This document shows positions 17,416 through 26,563 of a stretch of 64,000 bases of DNA, in pieces. The position numbers were made by a program, and so were the translations under genes. Source of the DNA: Urechidicola croceus (GTDB lineage Bacteria; Bacteroidota; Bacteroidia; Flavobacteriales; Flavobacteriaceae); contig NZ_CP017478.1 of assembly GCF_001761325.1 (NCBI RefSeq), forward strand, positions 3,362,123-3,426,122, given 5' to 3'. The notes under the pieces are model-generated. The model was not told the origin of the DNA and ran no database searches. It saw only the letters and a list, made by a program, of their open reading frames with translations. The first letter of the stretch is position 1; each line of letters opens with the position of its first letter.

Positions 17416-19818
17416 TTAGTTTCTTAAAGGTTTACCTGTTTTTAACATGTGTTGAATACGTTCTAAAGTTTTACGTTCTGTACATAAACTTAAGAAAGCT
17501 TCACGCTCTAAATCCAACAAATATTGTTCTGTTACACGAGTTGGTTCAGATAAATCTCCACCAGCCATAACATAAGCTAATTTATTAGCGATTTTCATAT
17601 CATGTTCAGATATGTAATTACTATCTTCCATAGAATCTGTTCCTACCAAGAACATACCCAAAGCTTGTTTACCAAGTACTAAAACATCTTTCCTTTTTGC
17701 AGGTTGAGTGTAACCAGTATCTGCCATTAATTTTGCGTGTTGTTTTGCAACCGCTATTTGACGGTCTTTATTCACAACAACAACATCTTTTCCTTTTTGT
17801 AATAGACCTAAATCAAATGCTTCATAAGCAGATGTTGATACTTTTGCCATACCAATGGTTAGGAAGTGTTCTTGTAAAACATTTAATTGTACATCACCTT
17901 TATGGAAAAGGTCTGATGCTCTTAAAGCCATTTCTTTAGAACCACCACCACCAGGAATAACACCAACACCAAACTCTACAAGTCCCATATAAGTTTCTGC
18001 TGCAGCAACAACTTTATCTGCGTGTAATGATAATTCACAGCCACCACCTAAAGTCATTCCATGAGGAGCAGAAATAGTTGGAATTGAAGAATAACGCATA
18101 CGCATCATTGTATCTTGGAACATTTTAATGGCAAAATTTAATTCGTCATATTCTTGTTCTACCGCTAGCATGAAAATCATACCAATATTTGCACCAACAG
18201 AAAAATTTGCACCTTGATTACCTACAACCAATCCTTGGAAATCACTTTCTGCTAAATCAATTGCTTTATTTAATCCTGCTAAAACATCTCCGCCTATTGT
18301 ATTCATTTTAGACTGGAATTCTACATTTAATATACCATCACCTAAATCTTCAACAACAACTCCTGAATTTTTCCAAACTTCATTTGATTTTCTGATGTTA
18401 TCTAAAATAATAAATGCATCTTGTCCAGGAATTTTTTCTTGTGATTTTGAAGGTATAGCATAATAATATTTTGCTCCTTCAGTAACAGAATAAAAACTTT
18501 TTTGTCCGCTTGCAACCATTTCAGTTACCCAAGCAGCAGGCTCTAAACCTTCCGCTTTCATTAATTCGATTCCTTTTTCAACACCTACTGCATCCCATAT
18601 TTCAAATGGTCCGTGTTCCCATCCGAATCCACCTTTCATAGCATCATCAATACGGTATAATTCATCAGAAATTTCAGGAATACGATTTTGAACATAAGCA
18701 AACATTGCTGCAAAACTCTTACGGTAGAATTCTCCTGCTTTATCTTTTCCTGAAACTAATACTTTAAATCGATCAACTACTTTGTCAATAGTTTTTGTTA
18801 ATTCTAAAGTTGCAAATTTCGCTTTTTTACTTGCTCTATATTCTAATGTTTCAAGATCTAATGATAAAATTGCTTTTTTACCATCTACCATTGATTTTTT
18901 ATAGAAACCTTGACCAGTTTTACTTCCAAGCCATTTGTTTTCCATCATTTTAGAAACAAATTCTGGAAGTTTGAATAAGTCTAAAGCTTCATCTTTTGGA
19001 CAGTTTTTAGAAATTCCGTTGGCAACGTGTACCAAAGTATCTAATCCAACAACATCCACAGTTCTAAATGTCGCAGATTTTGGGCGGCCAATTACAGGTC
19101 CGGTTAATTTATCAACTTCTTCAATTGTTAATCCTAAATCTTTTACAACATGGAACAAACTCATGATTCCGAATATTCCAATTCTATTTCCAATAAAAGC
19201 AGGAGTATCTTTTGCGAGAACAGAAGTTTTTCCTAAGAATTTTTCGCCATACACCATTAAGAAGTCTGTAACTTCTTGTTTGCAATTTGGACCAGGAACA
19301 ACTTCAAATAATTTTAAATATCTAGGAGGATTGAAGAAGTGAGTTACAGCAAAATGTTGCTGAAAATCCTCACTTCGTCCTTCATTCATAAACTTGATAG
19401 GAATACCTGATGTATTTGAAGTTATTAGTGTTCCTGGTTTACGATATTTTTCTATTTTTTCAAAAACTTGTTGTTTGATATCTAATCTTTCAACAACAAC
19501 TTCCATTACCCAATCTACATCTTTGATTTTTTGCAAATCATCATCAAGATTTCCGGTAGTTATTCTACTAGCAAACTTTTGATTATAGATAGGTGATGGT
19601 TTTGATTTTAAAGATGCAGTTAAAGAATCATTTACAATTCTATTACGTACAACTTTGCTTTCAAGTGTCAATCCTTTTGCTTTTTCTTTGTCGTTTAGTT
19701 CACGTGGAACGATGTCCAATAATAGAACTTCAAGACCAATATTAGCAAAGTGACAGGCAATACCAGAGCCCATAATTCCAGAGCCAATAATTGCTACTTT
19801 CTTTATACTTCGTTTCAT
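17416..19818 (-). CDS. fadB: 3-hydroxyacyl-CoA dehydrogenase / enoyl-CoA hydratase fusion
   Basis: 800 residues. The dehydrogenase comes first: a Rossmann fold with GSGIMGSGIACHFA (12-25), HFFNPPRYLKLFEVVPG (conserved HFF.P) and the C-terminal dehydrogenase domains, including KTGQGFYKKS. The crotonase-like hydratase follows in the last third, with FSVGANIGMIF and PHGMTLGGGCELSLHADKVVAA plus a Glu-containing EFGVGVIPGGGGSKE loop. This order is reversed relative to E. coli FadB and is normal in Bacteroidota. It does hydration and NAD-dependent oxidation in beta-oxidation. It lies 27 nt after marR and 4 nt before the thiolase. Confidence 0.94.
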   Translation of the reverse strand: MKRSIKKVAIIGSGIMGSGIACHFANIGLEVLLLDIVPRELNDKEKAKGLTLESKVVRNRIVNDSLTASLKSKPSPIYNQKFASRITTGNLDDDLQKIKDVDWVMEVVVERLDIKQQVFEKIEKYRKPGTLITSNTSGIPIKFMNEGRSEDFQQHFAVTHFFNPPRYLKLFEVVPGPNCKQEVTDFLMVYGEKFLGKTSVLAKDTPAFIGNRIGIFGIMSLFHVVKDLGLTIEEVDKLTGPVIGRPKSATFRTVDVVGLDTLVHVANGISKNCPKDEALDLFKLPEFVSKMMENKWLGSKTGQGFYKKSMVDGKKAILSLDLETLEYRASKKAKFATLELTKTIDKVVDRFKVLVSGKDKAGEFYRKSFAAMFAYVQNRIPEISDELYRIDDAMKGGFGWEHGPFEIWDAVGVEKGIELMKAEGLEPAAWVTEMVASGQKSFYSVTEGAKYYYAIPSKSQEKIPGQDAFIILDNIRKSNEVWKNSGVVVEDLGDGILNVEFQSKMNTIGGDVLAGLNKAIDLAESDFQGLVVGNQGANFSVGANIGMIFMLAVEQEYDELNFAIKMFQDTMMRMRYSSIPTISAPHGMTLGGGCELSLHADKVVAAAETYMGLVEFGVGVIPGGGGSKEMALRASDLFHKGDVQLNVLQEHFLTIGMAKVSTSAYEAFDLGLLQKGKDVVVVNKDRQIAVAKQHAKLMADTGYTQPAKRKDVLVLGKQALGMFLVGTDSMEDSNYISEHDMKIANKLAYVMAGGDLSEPTRVTEQYLLDLEREAFLSLCTERKTLERIQHMLKTGKPLRN

Positions 19819-19845
19819 TATTATATGTAAGTTAATTAATGTTAT

Positions 19846-20283
19846 TTATGAAAAAATAACTTTTTTGTTAATTAGTTTATTAATAGTTTCAGTAACCTCA
19901 AAGAAGTTATTTAGTTTTTCTTCAGATATATTAGATCGAACTGCTTCATTAAATTTTAAAACAGATTGCTTTGAAACTTTACGTTTTAGTTTTCCTAAAT
20001 CGGTCAGTTTAATTAAAACACTTCTTCCATCTTCAGGATTTTTTTCTCTATAAATTAATCCTTTATCTTCCATATTCTTCAAAATACGAGAAAGGCTTGT
20101 AGCCTCCATTCCCATTTGAGGTCCTAATGCGGTAGATGGTGTTCCATTTTCATAATCTATATTCAATAAAGCAAATGCCATCGCCATTGTACTTTCGTGT
20201 TTTGACGCCTGTTCATTATACATTTTGGCAACTGCTTGCCATGTTGCACGTAAGTGGTGGTCTATGGATTTTTCTTTTAACAT
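19846..20283 (-). CDS. MarR family transcriptional regulator
   Basis: 145 residues from the ATG at 20283. A longer frame from a TTG at 20298 overlaps the promoter and is rejected. The winged-helix core includes MAMAFALLNIDYENGTPSTALGPQMGMEATSLSRILKNMEDKGLI (helix-turn-helix) and the wing YREKNPEDGRSVLIKLTDLGK with the family DGR motif. It heads the beta-oxidation operon, and a palindromic site overlaps its promoter (20305-20325), so autorepression is likely. An acyl-CoA or fatty acid would be the natural ligand, as for FabT-type regulators; this is inference. Confidence 0.9.
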   Translation of the reverse strand: MLKEKSIDHHLRATWQAVAKMYNEQASKHESTMAMAFALLNIDYENGTPSTALGPQMGMEATSLSRILKNMEDKGLIYREKNPEDGRSVLIKLTDLGKLKRKVSKQSVLKFNEAVRSNISEEKLNNFFEVTETINKLINKKVIFS

Positions 20284-20304
20284 TCTCCAAATGTACAAAA
20301 AATA

Positions 20305-20325
20305 TATTATGCACGCATAGTAAAT
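20305..20325. promoter_or_regulatory. Candidate MarR operator before marR and the beta-oxidation operon
   Basis: Palindromic core ATGCACGCAT (20309-20318). Read on the minus strand it is 20 of 21 identical to the site at 9888-9908. It is 22 nt upstream of the marR ATG, where it would cover the promoter, with a -7-like TATTTTTTG or TACATTTG just downstream. Confidence 0.72.
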
Positions 20326-20356
20326 TCAAAAATTTTTAAATAGTGAATCAATCAGA

Positions 20357-20386
20357 TTGTAGAACATCGGTAAATCTGTATCTTTG
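20357..20386 (+). promoter_or_regulatory. Promoter of the ABC exporter operon
   Basis: TTG at 20357-20359, a 19-nt spacer and TATCTTTG at 20379-20386 match the Bacteroidota consensus. The start would be near 20393, leaving a leader of about 117 nt before the ATP-binding protein gene. Confidence 0.7.
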
Positions 20387-20509
20387 AAAAATAAAATGTT
20401 CCAATTATCATAATTGTTATAGTTTAAAGGTATTTCGTTTTATGAATAAAAAGAATTTTTTTGTAAAATTATTTTAATTTAAATTGATGTAAGTCAGTAT
20501 TTTGTGTAA

Positions 20510-21448
20510 ATGAATGATTTGTTAGAAGTAAAAGAAATTGTAAAGAAATATGGTGATTATACAGCCTTAAATAATGTATCATTTTCAGTTCCAAAAGGAA
20601 GTATTTTTGGGCTTTTAGGTCCAAATGGAGCTGGTAAAACTTCACTTATAAGAATTATCAATCAAATTACAATGCCCGATAGTGGTAGTGTGTTTTTGGA
20701 TGGGCAAAAATTAAATCCAAATCATATTAAAAATATTGGATATTTACCTGAAGAAAGGGGATTGTATAAAAGTATGAAGGTTGGAGAACAAGCATTATAT
20801 CTTGCCCAATTAAAAGGTATGACCAAAAGTGATGCTAAAAAAAGATTGGATTATTGGTTTGAAAAATTTGAAATTGGTGATTGGTGGAATAAAAAAGTTC
20901 AAGAACTTTCAAAGGGGATGGCTCAAAAAGTGCAATTTATTGTAACTGTACTTCATCAACCAAAATTGTTGATTTTTGATGAACCGTTTAGTGGTTTTGA
21001 TCCAATAAATGCTAATTTGATTAAAGATGAAATCTTGCAATTACGTGATGAGGGCGCAACAGTCATATTTTCAACACATCGAATGGAGTCGGTAGAAGAG
21101 TTATGTGAATATATTGCGTTGATTGATCGTTCAAATAAAATTTTGGATGGAAAGTTAAGTGATATTAAACGAGAATTTAAATCCAATACTTTTAATGTTG
21201 CAATGCACACTGAAAATAATAGTTTGATTAGAAGTCAATTAGCTGAGAAATTTGAAGTGAGCGACACAAACATTAAAACTTTAGATGATGAATTATCTGT
21301 AAAAGTGAAACTTTCAAATGAATCAACTTCCAATGAATTATTAAATTATTTATCAACTTTGGGTAGAGTATCACATTTTGCTGAGGTTATTCCAAATGCA
21401 AACGAAATTTTTATTAAAGCAGTAAAACAGAATTCAATTAATGGATAA
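20510..21448 (+). CDS. ABC transporter ATP-binding protein (NatA-like exporter)
   Basis: 312 residues. Walker A is GPNGAGKT (37-44), the signature motif is LSKGMAQKV (about 133) and Walker B is LLIFDEP (about 155) followed by the H-loop STHRMES. The C-terminal 80 residues form an extra alpha/beta domain, as in NatA/YhaQ-type exporters. It would power the membrane protein encoded next, whose start overlaps it by 8 nt. The substrate is unknown; sodium or small-molecule export is typical for the group. Confidence 0.9.
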   Translation: MNDLLEVKEIVKKYGDYTALNNVSFSVPKGSIFGLLGPNGAGKTSLIRIINQITMPDSGSVFLDGQKLNPNHIKNIGYLPEERGLYKSMKVGEQALYLAQLKGMTKSDAKKRLDYWFEKFEIGDWWNKKVQELSKGMAQKVQFIVTVLHQPKLLIFDEPFSGFDPINANLIKDEILQLRDEGATVIFSTHRMESVEELCEYIALIDRSNKILDGKLSDIKREFKSNTFNVAMHTENNSLIRSQLAEKFEVSDTNIKTLDDELSVKVKLSNESTSNELLNYLSTLGRVSHFAEVIPNANEIFIKAVKQNSING

Positions 21449-22757
21449 ATTAAAACTTATAATCAAGAGAGAATTTATTGCAAAAGTTCGTAATAAAACA
21501 TTTATCGTTATGACTTTTTTAAGTCCGTTATTAATGATTGGGATGTTTACTTTAGTTGCTTATTTAACTAAAAGTAGTCTCGAAAAAGAAAGAGTTATTG
21601 CTTACGTTGACGCTTCAAAACTGTTTACAAAAGATGATTTTAAAGATAATAAGATGATTTCTTTCATTGATTTGTCAGATACAGATTTAGAAACAGCAAA
21701 GATAATTACGCAAGAAAATAATTATCATGGGTTATTATGCATCCCATCTAATAAAGAGGTTAAAAAAATATCAGAAAATATACAGTTTTATTCTGATGAT
21801 TCTCCTAATATGATTGTCATTTCCGATTTGGAAAATATTATTTCAAAAAAGTTAGAAACAGAAAAAATGACAAGTTTTGGTATTGATCTTGAAAAATTAG
21901 AAGCGGCACATACAAGTGTCGATATAAAAATGTCAAATTTTTCTGGCGAACGAACTTCAAAATTAATAAATGGTTTAAAAGCAGGAATAGGTATCGCTGC
22001 TGGATATCTAATAATGATGTTTGTAATTATTTATGGTAATATGGTAATGAGGAGTGTTATCGAAGAAAAGACAAGTCGAATTATTGAAGTTATTATTTCA
22101 TCAGTAAAGCCTTTTCAATTGATGTTGGGCAAAGTTATTGGAACAGCATCGGCAGGATTGTTGCAATTCTTTATATGGACAATATTATTAGTACTTTTAG
22201 TGATAATTGGAAGTGCTGTTTTTGGAGTAGATATGTCAACAAATATGCAAACCCAGATTTCTGTAGAACAAATAGAATCGGTAAAGGGGTCTTTTGGCTC
22301 TGAGGCTCAATTAATTCTTACAGAAATATGGAAGTTACCTTTGCTTTCTATGTTCTTTTTGTTTATATTTTATTTTTTAGGAGGTTACTTGCTATATAGT
22401 TCTATTTATGCAGCGATAGGAGCAGCAGTAGATAATGAAACAGATACCCAACAGTTTATGTTGCCAGTCATTCTTCCATTAATGTTAGGAGTTTATATTG
22501 GTTTTTCATCTGTAATTGGAGACCCTCATGGAACTATAGCAACAGTATTTTCAATGATTCCATTAACATCTCCAATAGTAATGCTAATGAGAATTCCTTT
22601 TGGTGTTCCTTGGTGGCAAATTTTAATATCAATGTCTCTATTAATTATAACTTTTATTGGAGTTATTTGGTTTGCTGCAAAAATATATAGAGTTGGAATT
22701 TTGATGTATGGAAAAAAACCAACTTATAAGGAAATCTATAAATGGTTAAAATATTAA
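21441..22757 (+). CDS. ABC-2 type transporter permease (NatB-like)
   Basis: 438 residues. One N-terminal helix (about 24-45) is followed by a large extracytoplasmic domain (about 50-175). Five more helices follow (IGIAAGYLIMMFVIIYGN, a helix after FQLMLGKVIG, LLSMFFLFIFYFLGGYLLY, FMLPVILPLMLGVYIGF and the C-terminal one). VIEEKTSRIIEVIISSVKPFQLMLGK is the conserved cytoplasmic coupling stretch. This matches YhaP/NatB-type exporters. It overlaps the ATPase gene by 8 nt and is followed after 1 nt by the MscS gene. Confidence 0.88.
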   Translation: MDKLKLIIKREFIAKVRNKTFIVMTFLSPLLMIGMFTLVAYLTKSSLEKERVIAYVDASKLFTKDDFKDNKMISFIDLSDTDLETAKIITQENNYHGLLCIPSNKEVKKISENIQFYSDDSPNMIVISDLENIISKKLETEKMTSFGIDLEKLEAAHTSVDIKMSNFSGERTSKLINGLKAGIGIAAGYLIMMFVIIYGNMVMRSVIEEKTSRIIEVIISSVKPFQLMLGKVIGTASAGLLQFFIWTILLVLLVIIGSAVFGVDMSTNMQTQISVEQIESVKGSFGSEAQLILTEIWKLPLLSMFFLFIFYFLGGYLLYSSIYAAIGAAVDNETDTQQFMLPVILPLMLGVYIGFSSVIGDPHGTIATVFSMIPLTSPIVMLMRIPFGVPWWQILISMSLLIITFIGVIWFAAKIYRVGILMYGKKPTYKEIYKWLKY

Positions 22758-22758
22758 T

Positions 22759-23583
22759 ATGGAAAGATTAAAAAATATATTCAACTATAATTTTGAGTTT
22801 AGTGATACTATTCATATATCGGTAAAGGCGGTTTTATTTGTAATAGTAGCAATAATTGTAGCATCTTTTGTTTTAAGAATGTTACGTAAATTGTTAACAA
22901 GAAAATTGCCAGAAGACGATAAAATTAAGTTTGTTTCAGTTTTTAGTTATTTAAAATGGTTGACCTACTTAATCATTTTTCTAGTAACATTACACACTTC
23001 TGGAGTAAATATCACAGCAATATTTGCAGCATCTGCGGCGTTATTGATTGGTATTGGTTTGGCACTTCAAACTTTATTTCAAGATATTATTTCTGGAATA
23101 TTTATTTTAATAGATCAATCTGTTCATGTTGGTGATATTATTGAGCTAGATGGAAAGGTTGGTAGAGTTGAAGAAATCAAATTAAGAACTACTAGAGCAG
23201 TGACTATAGATAATAAAGTTTTAGTTATTCCAAATCATTTATATTTGACAAACAGCTTATACAATTGGACTCAAAATGGTGTTGAAACAAGAGAAAATGT
23301 AGAGGTGGGTGTTGCTTATGGAAGCGATACTGAGTTGGTTAAAAATATATTGATTGATGTGGCAATGTCTCACCCCAAAGTATATCACCATCCTGCACCA
23401 ACTGTTTTTTTTACAAATTTTGGGGATAGTTCATTAAACTTCAAATTAGTTTTTACACTAGATAATAGTTTTGAGGCAGGAATACCAAAAAGTGATATAA
23501 GATTTGAGATTGATAAAAGATTTAGAGAACAAGGTATTTCAATTCCTTTTCCTCAAAGAGATATTCATATTATTCAGAAATAA
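22759..23583 (+). CDS. Small-conductance mechanosensitive channel (MscS family)
   Basis: 274 residues. Three membrane helices are predicted (about 20-43, 68-85 and 90-115). The pore helix is rich in Ala and Gly (IFAASAALLIGIGLALQTLFQD), the signature of MscS. The beta domain follows with LIDQSVHVGDIIELDGKVGRVEEI and IPNHLYLTNSLYNWT, then the alpha/beta C-terminal domain. It opens under membrane tension to relieve hypo-osmotic stress. It follows the ABC permease after 1 nt and precedes the response regulator after 25 nt. Confidence 0.93.
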   Translation: MERLKNIFNYNFEFSDTIHISVKAVLFVIVAIIVASFVLRMLRKLLTRKLPEDDKIKFVSVFSYLKWLTYLIIFLVTLHTSGVNITAIFAASAALLIGIGLALQTLFQDIISGIFILIDQSVHVGDIIELDGKVGRVEEIKLRTTRAVTIDNKVLVIPNHLYLTNSLYNWTQNGVETRENVEVGVAYGSDTELVKNILIDVAMSHPKVYHHPAPTVFFTNFGDSSLNFKLVFTLDNSFEAGIPKSDIRFEIDKRFREQGISIPFPQRDIHIIQK

Positions 23584-23608
23584 TAAAATTAGAAAAAAGA
23601 AAAGATAA

Positions 23609-24772
23609 ATGGCAAAAATTTTAATAATAGAAGATGAATCTGCAATACGTAGAGTATTGAGAAAAATCATTTCAGAAGAAAATGATACATACCAAGTAGA
23701 AGAAGCTGAAGATGGATTAGAAGGAATCGAAAAAATAAAAAACGATGATTTTGATTTAGTATTATGTGATATTAAAATGCCAAAAATGGATGGAGTCGAA
23801 GTTTTAGAAAAAATAAAAAAAATAAAACCTGAAATTCCAATGGTAATGATTTCAGGACATGGAGATTTAGATACAGCTGTTAATACTATGAGATTAGGTG
23901 CATTTGATTATATTTCAAAACCACCAGATTTAAATCGTTTACTAAACACTGTAAGAAATGCTTTAGATAGAAAAGAATTAGTTGTAGAAAACAAACTTTT
24001 AAAGAAAAAAGTTAGTAAAAAATATGAAATGATTGGTGAGAGTGATGCAATTGCACACATCAAAGAAATCATTGAAAAAGTTGCTGCAACTGATGCTAGA
24101 GTATTAATTACTGGTCCTAATGGAACCGGTAAAGAATTAGTTGCTCATTGGTTGCATGAAAAAAGTAATAGAACCAAAGCGCCAATGGTAGAAGTAAATT
24201 GCGCTGCAATTCCTTCTGAATTAATAGAAAGTGAATTGTTTGGTCATGTGAAAGGATCATTTACAGGAGCAAATAAAGATCGTGCTGGAAAATTTGAAGC
24301 TGCAAATGGAGGAACAATTTTTTTAGATGAAATAGGTGATATGAGCTTGTCAGCACAGGCTAAAGTTTTACGAGCACTTCAAGAAAGCAGAATTAGTAGA
24401 GTAGGAAGTGATAAAGATATTAAAGTTGATGTGAGAGTTGTTGCAGCTACTAATAAGAATTTAAAAAAAGAAATAGCAGAAGGAAGGTTTAGAGAAGATT
24501 TATACCATCGTTTAGCAGTTATACTGATAAAAGTTCCTGCTTTAAATGACAGGCGAGAAGATATACCATTATTGGTTAATTTCTTTGCGAATAAAATTTC
24601 TGAAGAACAAGGAACGGCAATGAAAACATTTTCTGATAAAGCAATTAAATTATTACAAGAATATGATTGGACAGGAAACATTCGAGAATTACGAAATGTT
24701 GTTGAGCGTTTAATTATTTTAGGTGAAAAAGAAGTTTCAGAAAGTGATGTCAAACTATTTGCAAGTAAATAA
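23609..24772 (+). CDS. Sigma-54-dependent response regulator lacking a DNA-binding domain
   Basis: 387 residues. The receiver domain (1-120) has the phospho-acceptor Asp54 (VLCDIKMPK), Ser82 and Lys104. The AAA+ domain (140-370) has Walker A GPNGTGKE (169-176), GSFTGA (216-221, the sigma-54 contact loop; usual form GAFTGA), Walker B GGTIFLDE and the arginine region GRFREDLYHRL. The chain ends 17 residues after the domain, so the C-terminal Fis-type helix-turn-helix of NtrC proteins is absent. It may act on sigma-54 polymerase from solution, as proposed for FlgR-like proteins. No histidine kinase gene is adjacent. Confidence 0.9.
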   Translation: MAKILIIEDESAIRRVLRKIISEENDTYQVEEAEDGLEGIEKIKNDDFDLVLCDIKMPKMDGVEVLEKIKKIKPEIPMVMISGHGDLDTAVNTMRLGAFDYISKPPDLNRLLNTVRNALDRKELVVENKLLKKKVSKKYEMIGESDAIAHIKEIIEKVAATDARVLITGPNGTGKELVAHWLHEKSNRTKAPMVEVNCAAIPSELIESELFGHVKGSFTGANKDRAGKFEAANGGTIFLDEIGDMSLSAQAKVLRALQESRISRVGSDKDIKVDVRVVAATNKNLKKEIAEGRFREDLYHRLAVILIKVPALNDRREDIPLLVNFFANKISEEQGTAMKTFSDKAIKLLQEYDWTGNIRELRNVVERLIILGEKEVSESDVKLFASK

Positions 24773-24779
24773 TAACTAA

Positions 24780-25631
24780 ATGAAAAATTACAAGGTTCAA
24801 GGAAATATAAAACTGCAAGGTTCCGTAACTAAAGAAGTTATAGAGAAAGCACAAAAGAAATTAGAAAAACTTAGAAAAAAGATAAGTAAGCGACAAGATG
24901 CAATGTATGCTCACGGTAAATACAGTATGCTTGTTTGCTTACAAGGTATGGATACTTCAGGAAAAGATAGTTTGATTCGCGAAGTATTTAAAGATGTAAA
25001 TGCTCGTGGAGTAGTAGTTTATAGTTTTAAAGTTCCTACTGAAAAAGAGTTGAAACATGATTTTTTATGGCGCCATTTAATTGCGCTTCCTGAACGTGGA
25101 AAAATAGGTGTATTTAATAGAACTCATTACGAAAATGTGTTGGTTACTAGAGTGCATCCTGAATATATTTTAGGAGAAAATATTCCCTCGATAAAAAGTG
25201 TAGATGACTTAGATGATACTTTTTATCATAATAGAATGGATGCAATTAATAATTTTGAAAAACATATTTCTGATAATGGTATGATTGTATTAAAATTCTT
25301 TTTAAATCTTTCTAAAGACGAACAAAAAAATAGATTACTACGTCGTTTAAATATTGAAGAAAAGAATTGGAAATTTTCTCCAGGAGATTTGAAAGAACGT
25401 AAGTTATGGGATAAATATCAAGATTGCTATGAAGATGCTATCAATAGAACAAATAAAGACCATGCACCTTGGTATGTTGTTCCTGCAGATGATAAACCAA
25501 CGGCAAGATTGATTGTTGCACAAGCAATTTATGATGCATTAAAAGCACATGATGATATTGAAGAACCAAGATTACCAGCTAAATATCAGGCTGAAATAGA
25601 AAACTATAAGAAAGAATTGAATGACGAGTAA
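24780..25631 (+). CDS. Polyphosphate kinase 2 family protein
   Basis: 283 residues. Walker A-like CLQGMDTSGKDSLIREVF (about 53-70), the lid/catalytic block LPERGKIGVFNRTHYENVLVTRVHPE and Walker B-related MIVLKFFLNLSKDEQKNRLLRR are all present, as in PPK2 enzymes. These use polyphosphate to phosphorylate nucleotides (AMP, ADP or GDP), or the reverse. The HxPE motif and length fit the single-domain PPK2 group. It is 7 nt after the response regulator gene. Confidence 0.9.
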   Translation: MKNYKVQGNIKLQGSVTKEVIEKAQKKLEKLRKKISKRQDAMYAHGKYSMLVCLQGMDTSGKDSLIREVFKDVNARGVVVYSFKVPTEKELKHDFLWRHLIALPERGKIGVFNRTHYENVLVTRVHPEYILGENIPSIKSVDDLDDTFYHNRMDAINNFEKHISDNGMIVLKFFLNLSKDEQKNRLLRRLNIEEKNWKFSPGDLKERKLWDKYQDCYEDAINRTNKDHAPWYVVPADDKPTARLIVAQAIYDALKAHDDIEEPRLPAKYQAEIENYKKELNDE

Positions 25632-25781
25632 TTTTATTTTCAATAAAATATAAACAAAATAGATTTTTAATTAGCGGTATTAATACACTAGATGTTAAAA
25701 ACTCTAAAATAACTCCCCTATATTTTAACAAAAACTTACGATATAAAATTCTTAATTTTATACAAATAATAAAACCAACTA

Positions 25782-26561
25782 ATGACACAACTAAACCTTA
25801 AAAAACCAATAGTATTTTTTGATCTTGAAACGACAGGAATCAATATTGCCAATGATAGAATTGTTGAAATTTCGATTCTAAAAGTATTTCCTAATGGAAA
25901 TAAAGAAAGTAAAACTTGGTTGGTAAATCCTGAGATTGAAATACCTAAGGAGGCATCAGATATTCACGGGATAACAAATGAACGTGTTGTAACTGAGCCC
26001 ACTTTTAAAGAGTTAGCATCACAGGTAAGTGACATGATTAAAGGTTGTGATTTAGCAGGATTTAATTCTAATAGGTTTGATATTCCTTTGTTGGCAGAAG
26101 AAATGTTAAGAGCAGAGGTTGATTTTGATATGAAAAATAGATTAGCAATAGATGTTCAAACGATTTTTCATAAAAAAGAACAAAGAACTTTGACAGCTGG
26201 TTATAAATTTTATTGTGATAAAGATTTGACAGATGCACATTCAGCCGAAGCAGATACAAATGCGACGTATGAAATTTTATTAGCACAGTTAGAAAAATAT
26301 GAAGATTTAGAAAACGATGTTCAAGTATTAAGTGAATTTTCAACACATAAAAAACGAGCTGATTTTGCAGGTTTTATTATGTACGATGAAGATGAAGATG
26401 AAATTTTTACTTTTGGAAAATACAAAGGTAAAAAAGTTGAATCTGTATTAGAGAGAGATCAAGGTTATTATGGTTGGATTCAAAAATCTGATTTCCCTTT
26501 ATATACTAAAAAAGTATTAACTGCGATTAAATTACGTAGTTTTAATAATAAATTATCTTAA
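25782..26561 (+). CDS. DnaQ-like 3'-5' exonuclease
   Basis: 259 residues. The DEDDh exonuclease motifs are present: FFDLETTG (Asp14, Glu16), a middle block AGFNSNRFDIPLL with the second Asp, and HSAEADTNAT near residue 150 with the catalytic His and Asp. A C-terminal part (about 195-259) with FTFGKYKGKKVESVLERDQGYYGWI matches the small domain also found at the end of exodeoxyribonuclease X. It likely trims DNA 3' ends in repair or proofreading. A 150-bp AT-rich gap precedes it. Confidence 0.88.
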   Translation: MTQLNLKKPIVFFDLETTGINIANDRIVEISILKVFPNGNKESKTWLVNPEIEIPKEASDIHGITNERVVTEPTFKELASQVSDMIKGCDLAGFNSNRFDIPLLAEEMLRAEVDFDMKNRLAIDVQTIFHKKEQRTLTAGYKFYCDKDLTDAHSAEADTNATYEILLAQLEKYEDLENDVQVLSEFSTHKKRADFAGFIMYDEDEDEIFTFGKYKGKKVESVLERDQGYYGWIQKSDFPLYTKKVLTAIKLRSFNNKLS

Positions 26562-26563
26562 AA

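Noticed and set aside
25742..25762. Perfect 9-bp A/T hairpin TATAAAATT/AATTTTATA before the exonuclease gene
   Set aside because: A/T-only palindromes this size are expected by chance in such AT-rich intergenic DNA, and no T-tract or promoter box goes with it.
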